From assembly GCA_023436245.1 (NCBI GenBank), contig JAEZJZ010000047.1, positions 1 to 49,302 of the forward strand: a stretch of 49,302 nucleotides of DNA, in the 5' to 3' direction. The DNA comes from Bacillota bacterium. GTDB taxonomy: Bacteria > Bacillota > UBA994 > UBA5500. The translations under genes and the position numbers were made by a program. Under the pieces are notes generated by a model that worked only from the letters and a program-made list of their open reading frames with translations, made no database searches and was not told the origin of the DNA. This document shows positions 1-8,849 of the stretch, piece by piece; the first letter of the stretch is position 1; each line of letters starts with the position of its first letter.

Positions 1-62
1 CGACCCCTACGATCTTATTGGATGTGCGACCCCTACGATCTTATTGGATGTGCGACCCCTAC
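1..62. repeat. 26-bp tandem direct repeat, about 2.4 copies
   Basis: Two exact copies of a 26-bp unit (1-26 and 27-52) are followed by a 10-base partial copy (53-62). The unit begins CGACCCCTACGATC. The last copy overlaps the TAG stop codon of the helicase gene. The CGACCCCTACGA piece also occurs beside the palindromes near 21845 and 24020, so this is probably a tandem form of the same dispersed repeat. The array may continue beyond the window edge. Confidence 0.9.
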
Positions 63-1570
63 TACCACTCTTTGCGCGGTGGGCGATCGCCCTGAGGGCG
101 ACGTCCTCCCCCGCTCTCGCGGCGCTCGTAGCCGCTGCGACGCCCGCCGGAAGAGTTCCGCCGATCGCCGCTGAAGCTGCGGCTGCGTCCGTCCCGGTTG
201 CCGCCCGAGCGAGGTGGGCCGCCGCGTCCATCCGGATAACTGCGTCTGGCGCGAGCTGGCGCCTCCGAAGTCAGTTCAACTGGAGTCAGGTCTGGCTCGC
301 GAGTCATCACTTTCAGAGCAGCTGCCAGCAGCGTGACCGAATCAGTCTCGGCCATCAACTCCTCAGCCCATGGCTGATAGCGCTCCAGCCCGCCCTCGGC
401 AATCACCCGCTGCAAACTCTCGGCTGCCGACCGCAACTGTCCTTCCACCGCATCGGTCAAGGTAGGCATCGGCTGACGTTCGATGCGTCGGTTGATGATG
501 CGCTCTAGGTGGCGCAGATAACCGACTTCCCGCGGGGTGACAAAGGTAACGGCGATGCCGGATTTGCCGGCCCGCCCAGTGCGACCGATGCGGTGCACAT
601 ACCACTCCGGATCCTGCGGCACGTCGAAGTTGTAGACATGGGTCACTCCAGTAATATCCAAGCCCCGGGCAGCCACATCGGTGGCCACCAGCACGTCAAT
701 CGTGCCGGTGCGGAACTTGCGCATCACTGTATCGCGGCGCGCCTGGGTCATGTCGCCATGAATCCCTTCTGCGGAATAGCCGCGAGTGCTCAGCGCCATC
801 ATCAGTTCATCCACCCGTCGCTTGGTACGACCGAAGACCATAGCCAAGTCAGGCACCTGCATGTCGAGCAGGCGGCAGAGTGCATCAAACTTCTGTTGTT
901 CCGACAACTCAATGTAATACTGATCAATGCTCGGCACGGTCATCTCTTTGGCCTGAATGCTCACCTGGGTCGGAGTGCGCATGAAGCGCTCCGCCAGCTT
1001 ACGGATTGCGTCCGGCATGGTGGCCGAGAAAAGCAGCGTCTGCCTGTCTGTCGGTAGGGCAGCCAAAATGGTCTCGATATCTTCCAGGAAACCCATGTTC
1101 AGCATCTCATCCGCTTCATCCAACACGACCAACTCCACGTGATCAAGACGGATGGTGCGACGACGCATGTGGTCCATCAGGCGTCCAGGCGTTGCCGTGA
1201 TAATCTGTGGCCTCTTATGTAACGCGCGGATCTGCCGCTCGATGTCCTGCCCACCGTAAATTGCGACGGTGACTACCCCTTTGTTCTTACCTAACCGGCT
1301 TAGTTCTTCCGCCACCTGCACGACTAACTCGCGGGTGGGAGCAACCACTAAAGCCTGGATGCCGGGGTTGTTGGTGTCAATGTCCTCTAGCATCGGAATG
1401 CCGAAGGCAGCCGTCTTGCCGGTGCCGGTCTGCGCCTGTCCGATCAGGTCCTGCCCCCCCATGATCAGGGGAATCGCTCTTTCCTGAATCGGTGTCGCTT
1501 CCTCGAAACCCATTTCGGCGATGGCGCTCATAATGGGAGCGCTCAGTTCAAATTCGGAAAACTTGGCCAT
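62..1570 (-). CDS. cshA: DEAD-box ATP-dependent RNA helicase, CshA/DeaD type
   Basis: A 502-residue superfamily 2 RNA helicase that unwinds RNA duplexes in mRNA turnover, ribosome assembly or cold adaptation. The motifs appear in order: Q motif (ATPIQERAIP, about residue 26), AQTGTGKT (I), PTRELV (Ia), TPGRL, VLDEADEML (II), SAT (III), then ATDVAARGLD (V) and HRIGRTGRAGKSG (VI). The last 70 or so residues are a low-complexity Arg/Gly/Ser tail typical of RNA-binding extensions. I see no clear DbpA-type RNA-binding domain. The ATG start follows an AGAGGAG site at 8-nt spacing. The TAG stop lies inside a tandem repeat. It is monocistronic here. The family is certain; the choice of CshA rather than DeaD is by similarity of architecture. 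Confidence 0.93.
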   Translation of the reverse strand: MAKFSEFELSAPIMSAIAEMGFEEATPIQERAIPLIMGGQDLIGQAQTGTGKTAAFGIPMLEDIDTNNPGIQALVVAPTRELVVQVAEELSRLGKNKGVVTVAIYGGQDIERQIRALHKRPQIITATPGRLMDHMRRRTIRLDHVELVVLDEADEMLNMGFLEDIETILAALPTDRQTLLFSATMPDAIRKLAERFMRTPTQVSIQAKEMTVPSIDQYYIELSEQQKFDALCRLLDMQVPDLAMVFGRTKRRVDELMMALSTRGYSAEGIHGDMTQARRDTVMRKFRTGTIDVLVATDVAARGLDITGVTHVYNFDVPQDPEWYVHRIGRTGRAGKSGIAVTFVTPREVGYLRHLERIINRRIERQPMPTLTDAVEGQLRSAAESLQRVIAEGGLERYQPWAEELMAETDSVTLLAAALKVMTREPDLTPVELTSEAPARARRSYPDGRGGPPRSGGNRDGRSRSFSGDRRNSSGGRRSGYERRESGGGRRPQGDRPPRKEW

Positions 1571-1634
1571 TAATCATACTCCTCTTACTGACAAGGTCAT
1601 TCTATTATGCCCGCAGGTGGCGAAACGTTTACCT

Positions 1635-1740
1635 GCTGCATTGAGATCGCAAGTCCCATAGGACTTGCTGAGGTACAAGCCGATTCTTGACGGGCAAGAA
1701 TCGCTTTATTGAGACCGCAAGTTCCAAGGAACTTACTGGG
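1635..1740 (+). repeat. Dispersed hairpin repeat, family A (two units)
   Basis: Two units of a repeat built as ATTGAGA(T/C)CGCAAG plus short hairpins. One hairpin is GTCC-CATA-GGAC. The next is GATTCTTG...CAAGAATC followed by CTTTATTGAGACCGCAAG and GTTCC-AA-GGAAC. The same core recurs at 4804-4940, 10733-10800 (reverse), 21546-21780 (reverse), 29385-29580 and 49208-49250. It lies upstream of the helicase start, probably in its leader or promoter region. Confidence 0.75.
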
Positions 1741-1835
1741 TTGACAGTATACTTTACCATCCTTTGGACAAAAACGCAACAGTAGGGGTCACATGCGTGC
1801 GACTTTTGCCTCACCTGTCGCTTCGTGGAGAGCGG

Positions 1836-1965
1836 GGCACGAGCCTGTTCAGGAGCCGCTTCCGCCCGTACACGGTAGCACCACAGCATGCTGTGGTGCC
1901 AGGATCGGCTCGGCATGCCGAGCCTCTACGAACAACGAAGTGAACAGTCTCGCGCGCTTAGCCAA
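1836..1965. repeat. Dispersed palindromic module, family B
   Basis: An exact 22-bp palindrome centred on GCATGC (1878-1899) and an exact 18-bp palindrome (1907-1924, GGCTCGGCATGCCGAGCC) sit side by side. They are flanked by CCTGTTCAGGAG on the left and TGAACAGTCTCGCGC on the right. Near-copies occur at 10190-10312 and 24100-24165. No gene is visible in 1571-1990 apart from these repeats. Confidence 0.8.
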
Positions 1966-1990
1966 TGCCCACCCGGCAGCAGATTCGTAA

Positions 1991-2021
1991 GCAAAAGACG
2001 CCACGGCTAGAGCCATGGCGC
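1991..2021 (-). terminator. Rho-independent terminator of the glycine reductase operon
   Basis: On the minus strand an 11-bp stem (GCGCCATGGCT paired with AGCCGTGGCGT, two wobble pairs) with a 2-nt loop is followed by CTTTTGC. It lies 16 bases after the grdD stop, as expected for the end of the grd operon. Confidence 0.75.
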
Positions 2022-2037
2022 CTCTGCTCACTCTGCT

Positions 2038-3213
2038 TCAGTGTGCGCTGGAGCGCTCGGAGATGAAGCCGGCTTTCACCAAGGCTTCAATCGCCTTCTC
2101 AGCATCCTCGTGCGCTACCATGATCACTGGGCCGGTGCAGCCCATGCCGGTGCCGGCATAGATGCCAGCCTTCCAAACGGCCTTCTGGGCGTTCTCCAAC
2201 TCCAGAATATCGATGCCCGGAATCTCCTCCGTGGTCACCTTTACCGGCGGAGCAGCGACCTCTTCTTCGGCTGCTGCAGCGGCTGGCTGCGCCTCCTTCT
2301 TGAACAGGTCCTTCAATCCGGCGGCGTTAGCAGCTGTGAACTCGGCAGCTGTCTTTTCCAGCAGTTTGCCCATGGCTACTTCCGCGCCGTATTGAATGGC
2401 GTTCGCCACCACAGGCGCTCCGGACGCGCGGGAAAGAATGAGCACGATCTTGTCGTAGCCCTCGCCCACGCCCGGACCGTAGCCGTAGCCGAGCGTCTCA
2501 TAGTCGCCGCCACTGGTGTAGGCGGAGAAGACCTTCATCAACACGTTGCCGGTGAGCGTATCGGTGACCATCACGTCTGGGGCGCCGACCAATAGGTCGT
2601 TGCCGCGCATCACCGAACCACCGTCGGCGCGCACGCTCTCGGCGAAGCTGAACTCGTACCCCTTGTCCTGCAGCCTCTGCAGGGCACGCTCTACGGTGCG
2701 AGCTTGGTCCACGTTCAAAATTCCGACTGTCGGATTGGCGATACCGCCGGCCTTGGCGGTGGCGATGCCGTAAATGGCGTTCTTGACCATACCCTCCACC
2801 CGATCTGTGGCAGAAGTGCCGGTGGTTGTGGCCAAGTACATTTCACGACCGCGGCCAGGAGTGATTACCCTACCGACAGTGGAGACGCCAATCGGAAAGC
2901 TGTAGTGCATGGTCACGCAGGCGGCTAACTCGCCGCTCTCCAAGGCTTTCTCCATCGCCTTGTGCTGCTCTTTCTCATCGTTGGCGGGGATGCGAGCCAA
3001 CTTGCTCTCAACTTCCGGCCCTACCAACACCACTTCAATGCCTGGGTTCTTCTGCTGCGCCATCTCAGCGCCGCGGACTATTTCCAGAGCGCCATGCTCA
3101 CTGCCGAGCACGGTCACGCCCACCCGAATGCGCTCGCCGTAAACGCCGGTTTCCAGAGCGTCCGCGATCTGACTGAAAGCCTGGGAAAGAAGCTTTTTTG
3201 CTGCTTCTGACAA
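2038..3213 (-). CDS. grdD: Glycine reductase complex component C, alpha subunit GrdD
   Basis: GrdD works with GrdC to release acetyl phosphate from the acetyl thioester made on component C, the ATP-yielding end of glycine reduction. The protein is about 391 residues and resembles PlsX-type folds. Near the C-terminus is GTGMGCTGPVIMVA; its Cys falls at position 359 with the start used here, matching the acetyl-carrying cysteine known in the family. A GTG at 3222 lies inside the Shine-Dalgarno sequence GAGGAGGTG. The TTG at 3213, 8 nt downstream of GGAGG, is therefore the more likely start. It is the last gene of the operon, 26 nt after grdC, and is followed by a terminator. Confidence 0.93.
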   Translation of the reverse strand: MSEAAKKLLSQAFSQIADALETGVYGERIRVGVTVLGSEHGALEIVRGAEMAQQKNPGIEVVLVGPEVESKLARIPANDEKEQHKAMEKALESGELAACVTMHYSFPIGVSTVGRVITPGRGREMYLATTTGTSATDRVEGMVKNAIYGIATAKAGGIANPTVGILNVDQARTVERALQRLQDKGYEFSFAESVRADGGSVMRGNDLLVGAPDVMVTDTLTGNVLMKVFSAYTSGGDYETLGYGYGPGVGEGYDKIVLILSRASGAPVVANAIQYGAEVAMGKLLEKTAAEFTAANAAGLKDLFKKEAQPAAAAAEEEVAAPPVKVTTEEIPGIDILELENAQKAVWKAGIYAGTGMGCTGPVIMVAHEDAEKAIEALVKAGFISERSSAH

Positions 3214-3247
3214 CTGTTTCACCTCCTCGGATTAATTGCGGGCTGCG

Positions 3248-4786
3248 TTACTCTGCCAGTTGCTTGGCCACTTCACGCATTGCCTCGGCGATCAGCTTGC
3301 GGATCTCATCCGAAGAGACGCCAGCGGCTTGCTCCGCCTGCTTGCCAGGGTTCTTCTCAATCACAAAGGACACGCCGTCAAACAGGTTGGTCAAACGTGC
3401 CAGGAAGAGAGAGCCTTTGCCCACAACCATGAAACGGGTGATGCTGCCATCCTTGATCAGGTCGCAGCCCGGGCCGATGAACGGAATTCCGGAAGGAATG
3501 TGACCCTGCGTGGGAGCAAAACCGGGCATGCCGTGATCCTTCACGAAGCCAGGAATGTCAGTCCGCTGCAGGTCGCCGCGCTTGACGCCAAGAGCCGCGA
3601 TCATCTTGTAGTTGGCTTCCGGCACGTTTCCGGCTCCTGCCGGGACGGTGATCTCCGGATTCTGCATCTCCACTGAGTAGCGATCAATCTCCGTGATCTT
3701 CAATCCAACCCGATCCAACGGATCGGTGACGATGGCGCTCATCACTGCCTGCGGTGATGCACCAGAACCGATGGTGTGGCGTCCGACCACATCGGTGCGC
3801 ACAATCGGGTTGATGCCGTCATCCTCGCTGACCAGCACGGCGAAGGCGCCGAGTGTGTCTTCAAGGACCGGCATATTCTTGTTCACATGATCACGGCCGT
3901 TCATGCCCAACTTGGCAGTTGCGCCACCGGCGACAACGGCCACGTTCTTGTAGATGCCTGCCTTGACCAGAGCAGCGGCATTGATCATGGCGTGGGACGG
4001 ACCGGCGCAGAAACCGCGCACGTCGCAACCGGTGGCGTTGACAGCGCCGACTTGCTCGCCGATGGCCTTGGCGAAGTTGCCGCCGCCACGCTGATTCATG
4101 TCGCCGGCTGCCTCTTCCGAACACTCGATCACATAGTCCACGCTGGCCGGATCAATCTTGTTGTCCAGCAGCAAGTGACGAAGAGCCAGTGTGGCCGAGG
4201 CCTTGGCGGCAAGGTTCTCGAACATGATGTGGGAAGTCAAGGAGGCATCGCTGTCATGGGCGCGGCGAACGCAACCGACCAAGCGGTCACCCAAGCGGAA
4301 AGCATCGCCAATATGGCCCTGCACCGCCTTTTCCACGTCGGCCAGGTCAACTCCATCGCCGACCTTCTTCAGGTCGCTCTCAGTGAACATCGGGTGCTTG
4401 GCCAGCTTGGCCTTAACCTCAGCCGCAAACGATTGCTCGAGCAGCACCAAGTCAAACGCATCCACGATCTTCATCAGGGCGTAGAACTCATCTTCTGCCA
4501 TCACTTCGCCATAGCGCGCGAAGCGCGATGCGTTCTCCAAATTGTGCTGATACCACGGTTGAGCAATCTCACCCAACTGGTCAGGTGTGATGGCGCCGAT
4601 ATAGGCTTGGTTGGGTGGATAAGCCACAACTTCTTCAAACGGACGCAGATGTGCTGAAACCTTCTGCAAGTACTCGGCCTCGGGATTCTTGGCCCGCTCC
4701 ATGGTCTGGGTGGTGCCGTGCTCAATCAGGATGTTCGGGGTATGAATCAGTGCATAGGCCGCAGCCTTAATCACAGGAAAAGACAT
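3248..4786 (-). CDS. grdC: Glycine reductase complex component C, beta subunit GrdC
   Basis: GrdC (512 residues) is the thiolase/FabH-like subunit of component C. It takes the carboxymethyl-selenoether formed on GrdA and, with GrdD, converts it to acetyl phosphate. Family hallmarks include EHGTTQTMER near the N-terminus, the Gly-rich NQRGGGNFAKAIGEQ, and CDVRGFCAGPSHA with conserved cysteines. An upstream in-frame start at 4825 lies inside a repeat and has no ribosome binding site. The ATG at 4786 follows a strong TAGGAGGTGAATCC. The 310 bp separating it from grdB are packed with hairpin repeats, unusual within an operon. Confidence 0.94.
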   Translation of the reverse strand: MSFPVIKAAAYALIHTPNILIEHGTTQTMERAKNPEAEYLQKVSAHLRPFEEVVAYPPNQAYIGAITPDQLGEIAQPWYQHNLENASRFARYGEVMAEDEFYALMKIVDAFDLVLLEQSFAAEVKAKLAKHPMFTESDLKKVGDGVDLADVEKAVQGHIGDAFRLGDRLVGCVRRAHDSDASLTSHIMFENLAAKASATLALRHLLLDNKIDPASVDYVIECSEEAAGDMNQRGGGNFAKAIGEQVGAVNATGCDVRGFCAGPSHAMINAAALVKAGIYKNVAVVAGGATAKLGMNGRDHVNKNMPVLEDTLGAFAVLVSEDDGINPIVRTDVVGRHTIGSGASPQAVMSAIVTDPLDRVGLKITEIDRYSVEMQNPEITVPAGAGNVPEANYKMIAALGVKRGDLQRTDIPGFVKDHGMPGFAPTQGHIPSGIPFIGPGCDLIKDGSITRFMVVGKGSLFLARLTNLFDGVSFVIEKNPGKQAEQAAGVSSDEIRKLIAEAMREVAKQLAE

Positions 4787-5096
4787 GGATTCACCTCCTA
4801 ATAAGGTACAAGCCGCTTCTCGCAAGCGAGAAGCGCTTTATTGAGATCGCATCACTACGCATCACTGCGTGTTGCTGGGTACAAGCTTCTCGCAAGCGAG
4901 AAGCGCTTTATTGAGATCGCAACACTGCGTGATGCTGGGGGCGCCAGCCTATGGCGCCACCGGCGGCACAGGGTGCCGCCCCCACGCGCCAAGGTGCCGT
5001 AGGGGTGGTTAGCAACGCAAGCGTTGCTAACAGGGATGGGTAGTGATGCAAGACCACTACCCATCTCTAGATCATAACCTTTGGTCGCTACCGAAA
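4787..5096. repeat. Cluster of six hairpin repeats between grdB and grdC
   Basis: This intra-operon gap holds two near-identical family A units (4804-4870 and 4878-4938), each with stem GCTTCTCGC-AA-GCGAGAAGC and tail GCTTTATTGAGATCGCA. Four more hairpins follow: GGCGCCA-gccta-TGGCGCC (4939-4957), GCGGCAC-agg-GTGCCGC (4963-4979), an 11-bp perfect stem GTTAGCAACGC/GCGTTGCTAAC, and an 11-bp stem GATGGGTAGTG/CACTACCCATC. I see no open reading frame with a ribosome binding site here. Confidence 0.85.
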
Positions 5097-6413
5097 CTAG
5101 TTGTCGAAGACCGTCTGCTGATGCACTTCGGTTTCGAGTGCGCGCAGAGCCTTGGTCACAAGTTTGCGCCGCAGTTCCTTCTCGTCAGCCGGCGACATGG
5201 CCGGGTTGCCGAGCGGATGCGGGATAGCCACAGTCGGAACAATGCGATTGGCGCCAACCGTCAACGAGATCGGCACCACGGTGCACATGTGCACCACAGG
5301 GAGACCAGCGCGTTCAATTTCCTTTACCATCGTTGCACCGCAACGTGTGCAGGTGCCTCAGGTACTGGTGAGGATAACAGCCTGTACGCCGTCAGCTACC
5401 AGTTCTGCCCCAATTTCCTTGGCGAACTTGACAGCATTGGCCACAGAAGTGCCGTTACCCACGGTGGAGTAATAATAACGATGCAGCTCGCCGATCAGGC
5501 CCTGCTGCTCCATCTCGCGCAAGACGTCTACCGGCAACACGCGGTCGGCATCCAGGTTAGCGTAGACTGGGTCATAGCCACCATGAGCCGTCTCGAATGT
5601 ATCATCGGTGAGGTCGCTCACACCGGAGATGTCGTACTTACCGTACTTGCTTGCGCTGGAAGACTCGATCCGGTCAGGGTTCTTGTCCGGCACGATACCG
5701 CCGGAGGTGACCAGAGCGATCTTGATTTTGGAAACGTCGGCCACGGGCTGGTTTGGCGCCACGCGGTCGAACACAGGCATCGGATACTCAGTGGTGAACT
5801 TCTCGCCAGCCAGCTTCTTGATCAGCATGTCGACGGCGCGCTTGGAGCCGCGCTCACTGAGGAAGACGTTCTTGCGCACGCCGCGCTCCATGTAGCCTTC
5901 GTCAGCCGGTGAACCCATCTCTTCGCCACGACCGAGCTTGACCACCAACTTCGCTATCTGGGGGATAGCCTTCCGCATGTCAGCAGCGGAGTTACCGGTC
6001 TCTACGATGTAAGCGAACTTACGATACATTTCCACGCCAGGGTTTTCCGGGTACATGCCGGAGACCACCGGCAGTCCGAGTTCGTCGAAAACTGCCTTGG
6101 CGACTGCACCGCATGCTACGCCGTAACGACCAGCGTTAAAGGCGGGACCAGCCACCACAACATCCGGGTTGTGCTTGCTGATCATCTCGATGATGGTCTT
6201 GCTGGCCTCATCGATGTTTTCGTTAAAGTAGCTGTCACCACAGATGACAGTGGCAACAACCTCAGCGTCATTGCCCAGAGCAGCTTTCAGAGCCATACCG
6301 GGGCCAACTACGCCTTCCCGCTCCGACGCCGGCACGTCAGCTTTTTCCTCGCCGCCGATACCGCCGTAGAATTGGTTCAGGTAGTGGACTACCCGCAACT
6401 TCTTGTCGCTCAT
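5097..6413 (-). CDS. grdB: Glycine reductase component B gamma subunit GrdB (selenoprotein, UGA read as Sec)
   Basis: GrdB is the substrate-specific selenoprotein of protein B. With the GrdE pyruvoyl subunit it activates glycine and passes the carboxymethyl group to GrdA. The frame runs 351 codons to a UGA at 5358-5360, then continues 86 codons to TAG, giving 438 residues with Sec at 352. The flanking motif is LTST-U-GTCTRCGATMVKEIE, the known GrdB Sec site (UxxCxxC). About 12 nt after the UGA the RNA can form CGUUGC-GGU-GCAACG, a plausible SECIS hairpin. The ATG start has only a weak-spaced GGGGGAAGAAC site upstream. A conventional caller would split the gene in two. Confidence 0.96.
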
Positions 6414-6540
6414 GTTCTTCCCCCCTTCAGGTTAGGTAGTAGCAATGCCAAGGAGATTGCGTTAGGTGCAAGCCAATCGTCGTTTGCTCAACAATAGCTC
6501 TATCCAAAACGCAGCATCAATGACATCGCTTGGTAGTCAC

Positions 6541-7005
6541 TCAGTCCTTGAACTGGGAGTATTGATTGCGAATGGAGCTGACTTCCTGGATGATGGCGTC
6601 CACATCAAGCACCATCTCCATCATGCTAATCTGCTCATCGTAGACAGTTGCGTCTACCTGATCCTTCAGTTCGAAAATGTGATAAACGCCGAGTCCCAAC
6701 TGGACTCCTGCCAAAGGACCTGCATAAGTCGGGTCACCAGCAGTTACGGTCTCAGCAGCCAAGCCAGCGGCTTCAGCTTCTGCTCCGCCGAGAATGACAA
6801 CGAGATTCTCAGCACCGTTCTTTTCTGCTAGCTCCTTGATCCGACGTTGATTTTCCAGGTCCATGGCACCTGCGGCCGTTCAGACAAAGCACTCAGTCGT
6901 GGAGAACACGACTTCGGCGCCAGCGGTCTTAACACATTCTTCGATGGCCAAGCCCGGAACCCCGTCCCGATCGCCGAGAATGGCAACCTTCTTGCCTTTA
7001 AGCAT
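6541..7005 (-). CDS. grdA: Glycine reductase protein A, GrdA (selenoprotein, UGA read as Sec)
   Basis: GrdA is the small selenoprotein that carries the carboxymethyl group as a selenoether between components B and C and is re-reduced by thioredoxin. The 154-residue frame starts at ATG 7005 after AAAGGATG, begins MLKGKKVAILGDRDGVPG, and contains UGA at 6880-6882 as codon 42. The context CFV-U-TAAGAMDLE is the diagnostic GrdA active site. Seven nt after the UGA, CAGGU-GCCAUGG-ACCUG can form a SECIS-like hairpin. Without recoding, only a 107-residue C-terminal fragment starting at 6864 would be seen. It sits between grdE and grdB. Confidence 0.96.
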
Positions 7006-7112
7006 GAGTACACATCCTTTCCTATTATTTGGGTGAGATATGAATGTGACCGACAGCAAAGAGGCGACTCATGGTCGACTAATTGCCGTGAATCTCAAGT
7101 ACTTTTGCTCTC

Positions 7113-8396
7113 CTAGAGCATACGAGCGGACATCTTGTTGAAGCCCAACTCGTTGGTTGCGCCGGTGATTACCTGAATCTCGGCGACGATGGAACCGTCT
7201 TTGCGCAGGCTGCCGGAGAATCCGCCGGCGATCACATCTGCCACTTCCACGTGACCGATAACCTTCTGCATCGGCGGCAGGGTGATCACTTCGTTGGCGT
7301 TACCAGCGGTAACCACTGCGTTAGCCAACGGATCTGCGTCTGCCAAGGACTGGGAAGCGCCATCGCGGCCGGCGTATTCGTCGGTGACGAGCACGGTCTT
7401 GATGCCCTTCTTCTCGAGCTTGGTGCAGTTCATCATCAAGTCAGCGTCGGGGTTGCCGAAGCCTTCCTCAGACACGATCGCCCCATCAACGCCAAGCCAC
7501 TCGATCAGCTTGGCGGTGAAGTTAGAGGAGCGCTCCTTGTCAGCCAAGGTGACGTTCTCATTGGTCACAACCACGCCGATGAAGTTGTAGTCCTTGCCAT
7601 GGCGATCGAGCAGATCGTGGATGACCGGACTATTCAGGTGATGATAGGTGGTGTTCTTGTCGCAAGCAGAGACGCAGTTGCCGCTGACGATTGCGCCATC
7701 CATGATCTCGGTCGGGTAGATGAAGGTGGGCAATGTTTTCTTCGCATCAATGCCGTAGACATAGGTGTCATGCAGCAGGCCTTGACTCTGCAGCATGTAG
7801 ACGTATGCTACCTTCGGCAGATTCGGGTACTGCTTCAAAGCTTCCTGCAGAGGCGGGCAGTCATATGTCACTACCTCGTCAGCCTGGACGTCCTTGCCTG
7901 CCTTGCCGAGATAAGCGGCAGCCTTCAGACCCATGGTGCGCAGGGCAGCTTCGTGATCATGCTGCAGCAACCCCTCGGTCGGCTCAGCGATGATCACCAC
8001 GTTCATGGTCTTCGAGAAAGGCGTATAGTCAGCGCCCGGGCCGGTCATGTCGATGATGCCTTCCTGGAAACCGACGATCTTGCCGGTGGTAACCACGTTG
8101 GCGCCCTTCAGAACATGAGTGCGGCCAGAACCAACCATGTCAACCTTGCTCACGAATCCTGGGAACATTCCGCCAGGACCCTGCACCTTGACGCGGGGTT
8201 CGATCACATCCTTGACCGGGATGATGCGGATGGATTCGCCTGGCTTAGCGAGTTCGATGTCGATGGAAGCCAGACGCTCGTCCTGCAGTTCTGCGATCAG
8301 CTCCTGCTTGTTGACGTAGAGCACGCCATTTTCCACGCGGGTGCTGGAGCAGAACTGGACGTCCTTGATGTGGATATTACCTAGTTCCAATCGCAT
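7113..8396 (-). CDS. grdE: Glycine reductase component B proprotein GrdE (pyruvoyl-dependent)
   Basis: GrdE is made as a proprotein that self-cleaves into two subunits, with the new N-terminal Cys converted to a pyruvoyl group that binds the amino group of glycine. The 427-residue product begins MRLELGNIHIKDVQF. The cleavage site is visible as VSGN-CVSACDKN, with Cys at 241, next to the position known in clostridial GrdE. The ATG at 8396 matches the family N-terminus. A GTG at 8408 is too close to the GGGAGG site. It is the first of the structural grdEABCD genes, directly after trxA. Confidence 0.95.
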   Translation of the reverse strand: MRLELGNIHIKDVQFCSSTRVENGVLYVNKQELIAELQDERLASIDIELAKPGESIRIIPVKDVIEPRVKVQGPGGMFPGFVSKVDMVGSGRTHVLKGANVVTTGKIVGFQEGIIDMTGPGADYTPFSKTMNVVIIAEPTEGLLQHDHEAALRTMGLKAAAYLGKAGKDVQADEVVTYDCPPLQEALKQYPNLPKVAYVYMLQSQGLLHDTYVYGIDAKKTLPTFIYPTEIMDGAIVSGNCVSACDKNTTYHHLNSPVIHDLLDRHGKDYNFIGVVVTNENVTLADKERSSNFTAKLIEWLGVDGAIVSEEGFGNPDADLMMNCTKLEKKGIKTVLVTDEYAGRDGASQSLADADPLANAVVTAGNANEVITLPPMQKVIGHVEVADVIAGGFSGSLRKDGSIVAEIQVITGATNELGFNKMSARML

Positions 8397-8437
8397 TGTG
8401 AGGTTCACCTCCCTTGAGTTTTGCGAAGCCCTGTGTC

Positions 8438-8758
8438 CTAGACCAACTCGTTGATCTTGGCCTCAATGTTCTCCTTGGTCACGTCGTCCTTAGCAAGCTC
8501 CGCGATCTTCTCACCGCCCTTGTAGAAAGCGATTACAGGAAGACCAAGAACCTTCTGGGCAATGGCCAGACGCCGGTTACCGGTGGTATCCAAGCTGCAG
8601 AACTTGATCTTGTCACCATACTGCTCGGCCAGAGCGTGCACATCCGGCATCACTGCCATGCACTTCTCGCACTTGGGCCCCCAGAAATCGACCAGCACAA
8701 CTCCCTCTGCCTGCAAAACCTCGGCATCAAAGTTGTCCTTATGGACTGCTATCATCAT
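8438..8758 (-). CDS. trxA: Thioredoxin of the glycine reductase operon
   Basis: A thioredoxin of about 106 residues, the electron donor that reduces glycine reductase. The fold signature is VVLVDFWGPKCEKCMAVMP, so the redox motif is CEKC rather than the classical CGPC; atypical motifs are common in glycine-reducing bacteria. The cis-Pro region is VLGLPVIAFYKGG. Two adjacent ATGs (8758 and 8755) sit 5 and 8 nt after AAGGAGG, and either could start. It lies between trxB and grdE on one transcript. Confidence 0.93.
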   Translation of the reverse strand: MMIAVHKDNFDAEVLQAEGVVLVDFWGPKCEKCMAVMPDVHALAEQYGDKIKFCSLDTTGNRRLAIAQKVLGLPVIAFYKGGEKIAELAKDDVTKENIEAKINELV

Positions 8759-8849
8759 TGTCACCTCCTTCTAGCGAGCTGGATATGTCATTGCAGCAAC
8801 ACGAGGGTTGCTGGGGAGAGAACCCGTGGGTCTCTCCAATCTGGAAATG

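Noticed and set aside
1836..1965. Insertion sequence remnant
   Set aside because: No transposase fragment, no terminal inverted repeats bounding an open frame and no target duplication could be seen; the palindromes are local structures.
2041..2595. Long open frames on the strand opposite grdD, grdC, grdB, grdE and trxB
   Set aside because: They are shadows of GC-rich coding sequence, with no ribosome binding sites and no recognisable domains.
4801..5060. CRISPR array, considered because of regularly spaced repeats
   Set aside because: Only two near-identical units, other hairpins are unrelated in sequence, there are no uniform unique spacers, and no cas genes are in the window.
5097..5330. 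Separate small gene after grdB
   Set aside because: It is the in-frame C-terminal part of grdB after the Sec UGA, with no ribosome binding site of its own; the joined protein matches GrdB throughout.
6541..6864. Stand-alone 107-residue gene
   Set aside because: It is the C-terminal part of GrdA after the Sec UGA; the true start is ATG 7005 with a clear ribosome binding site.
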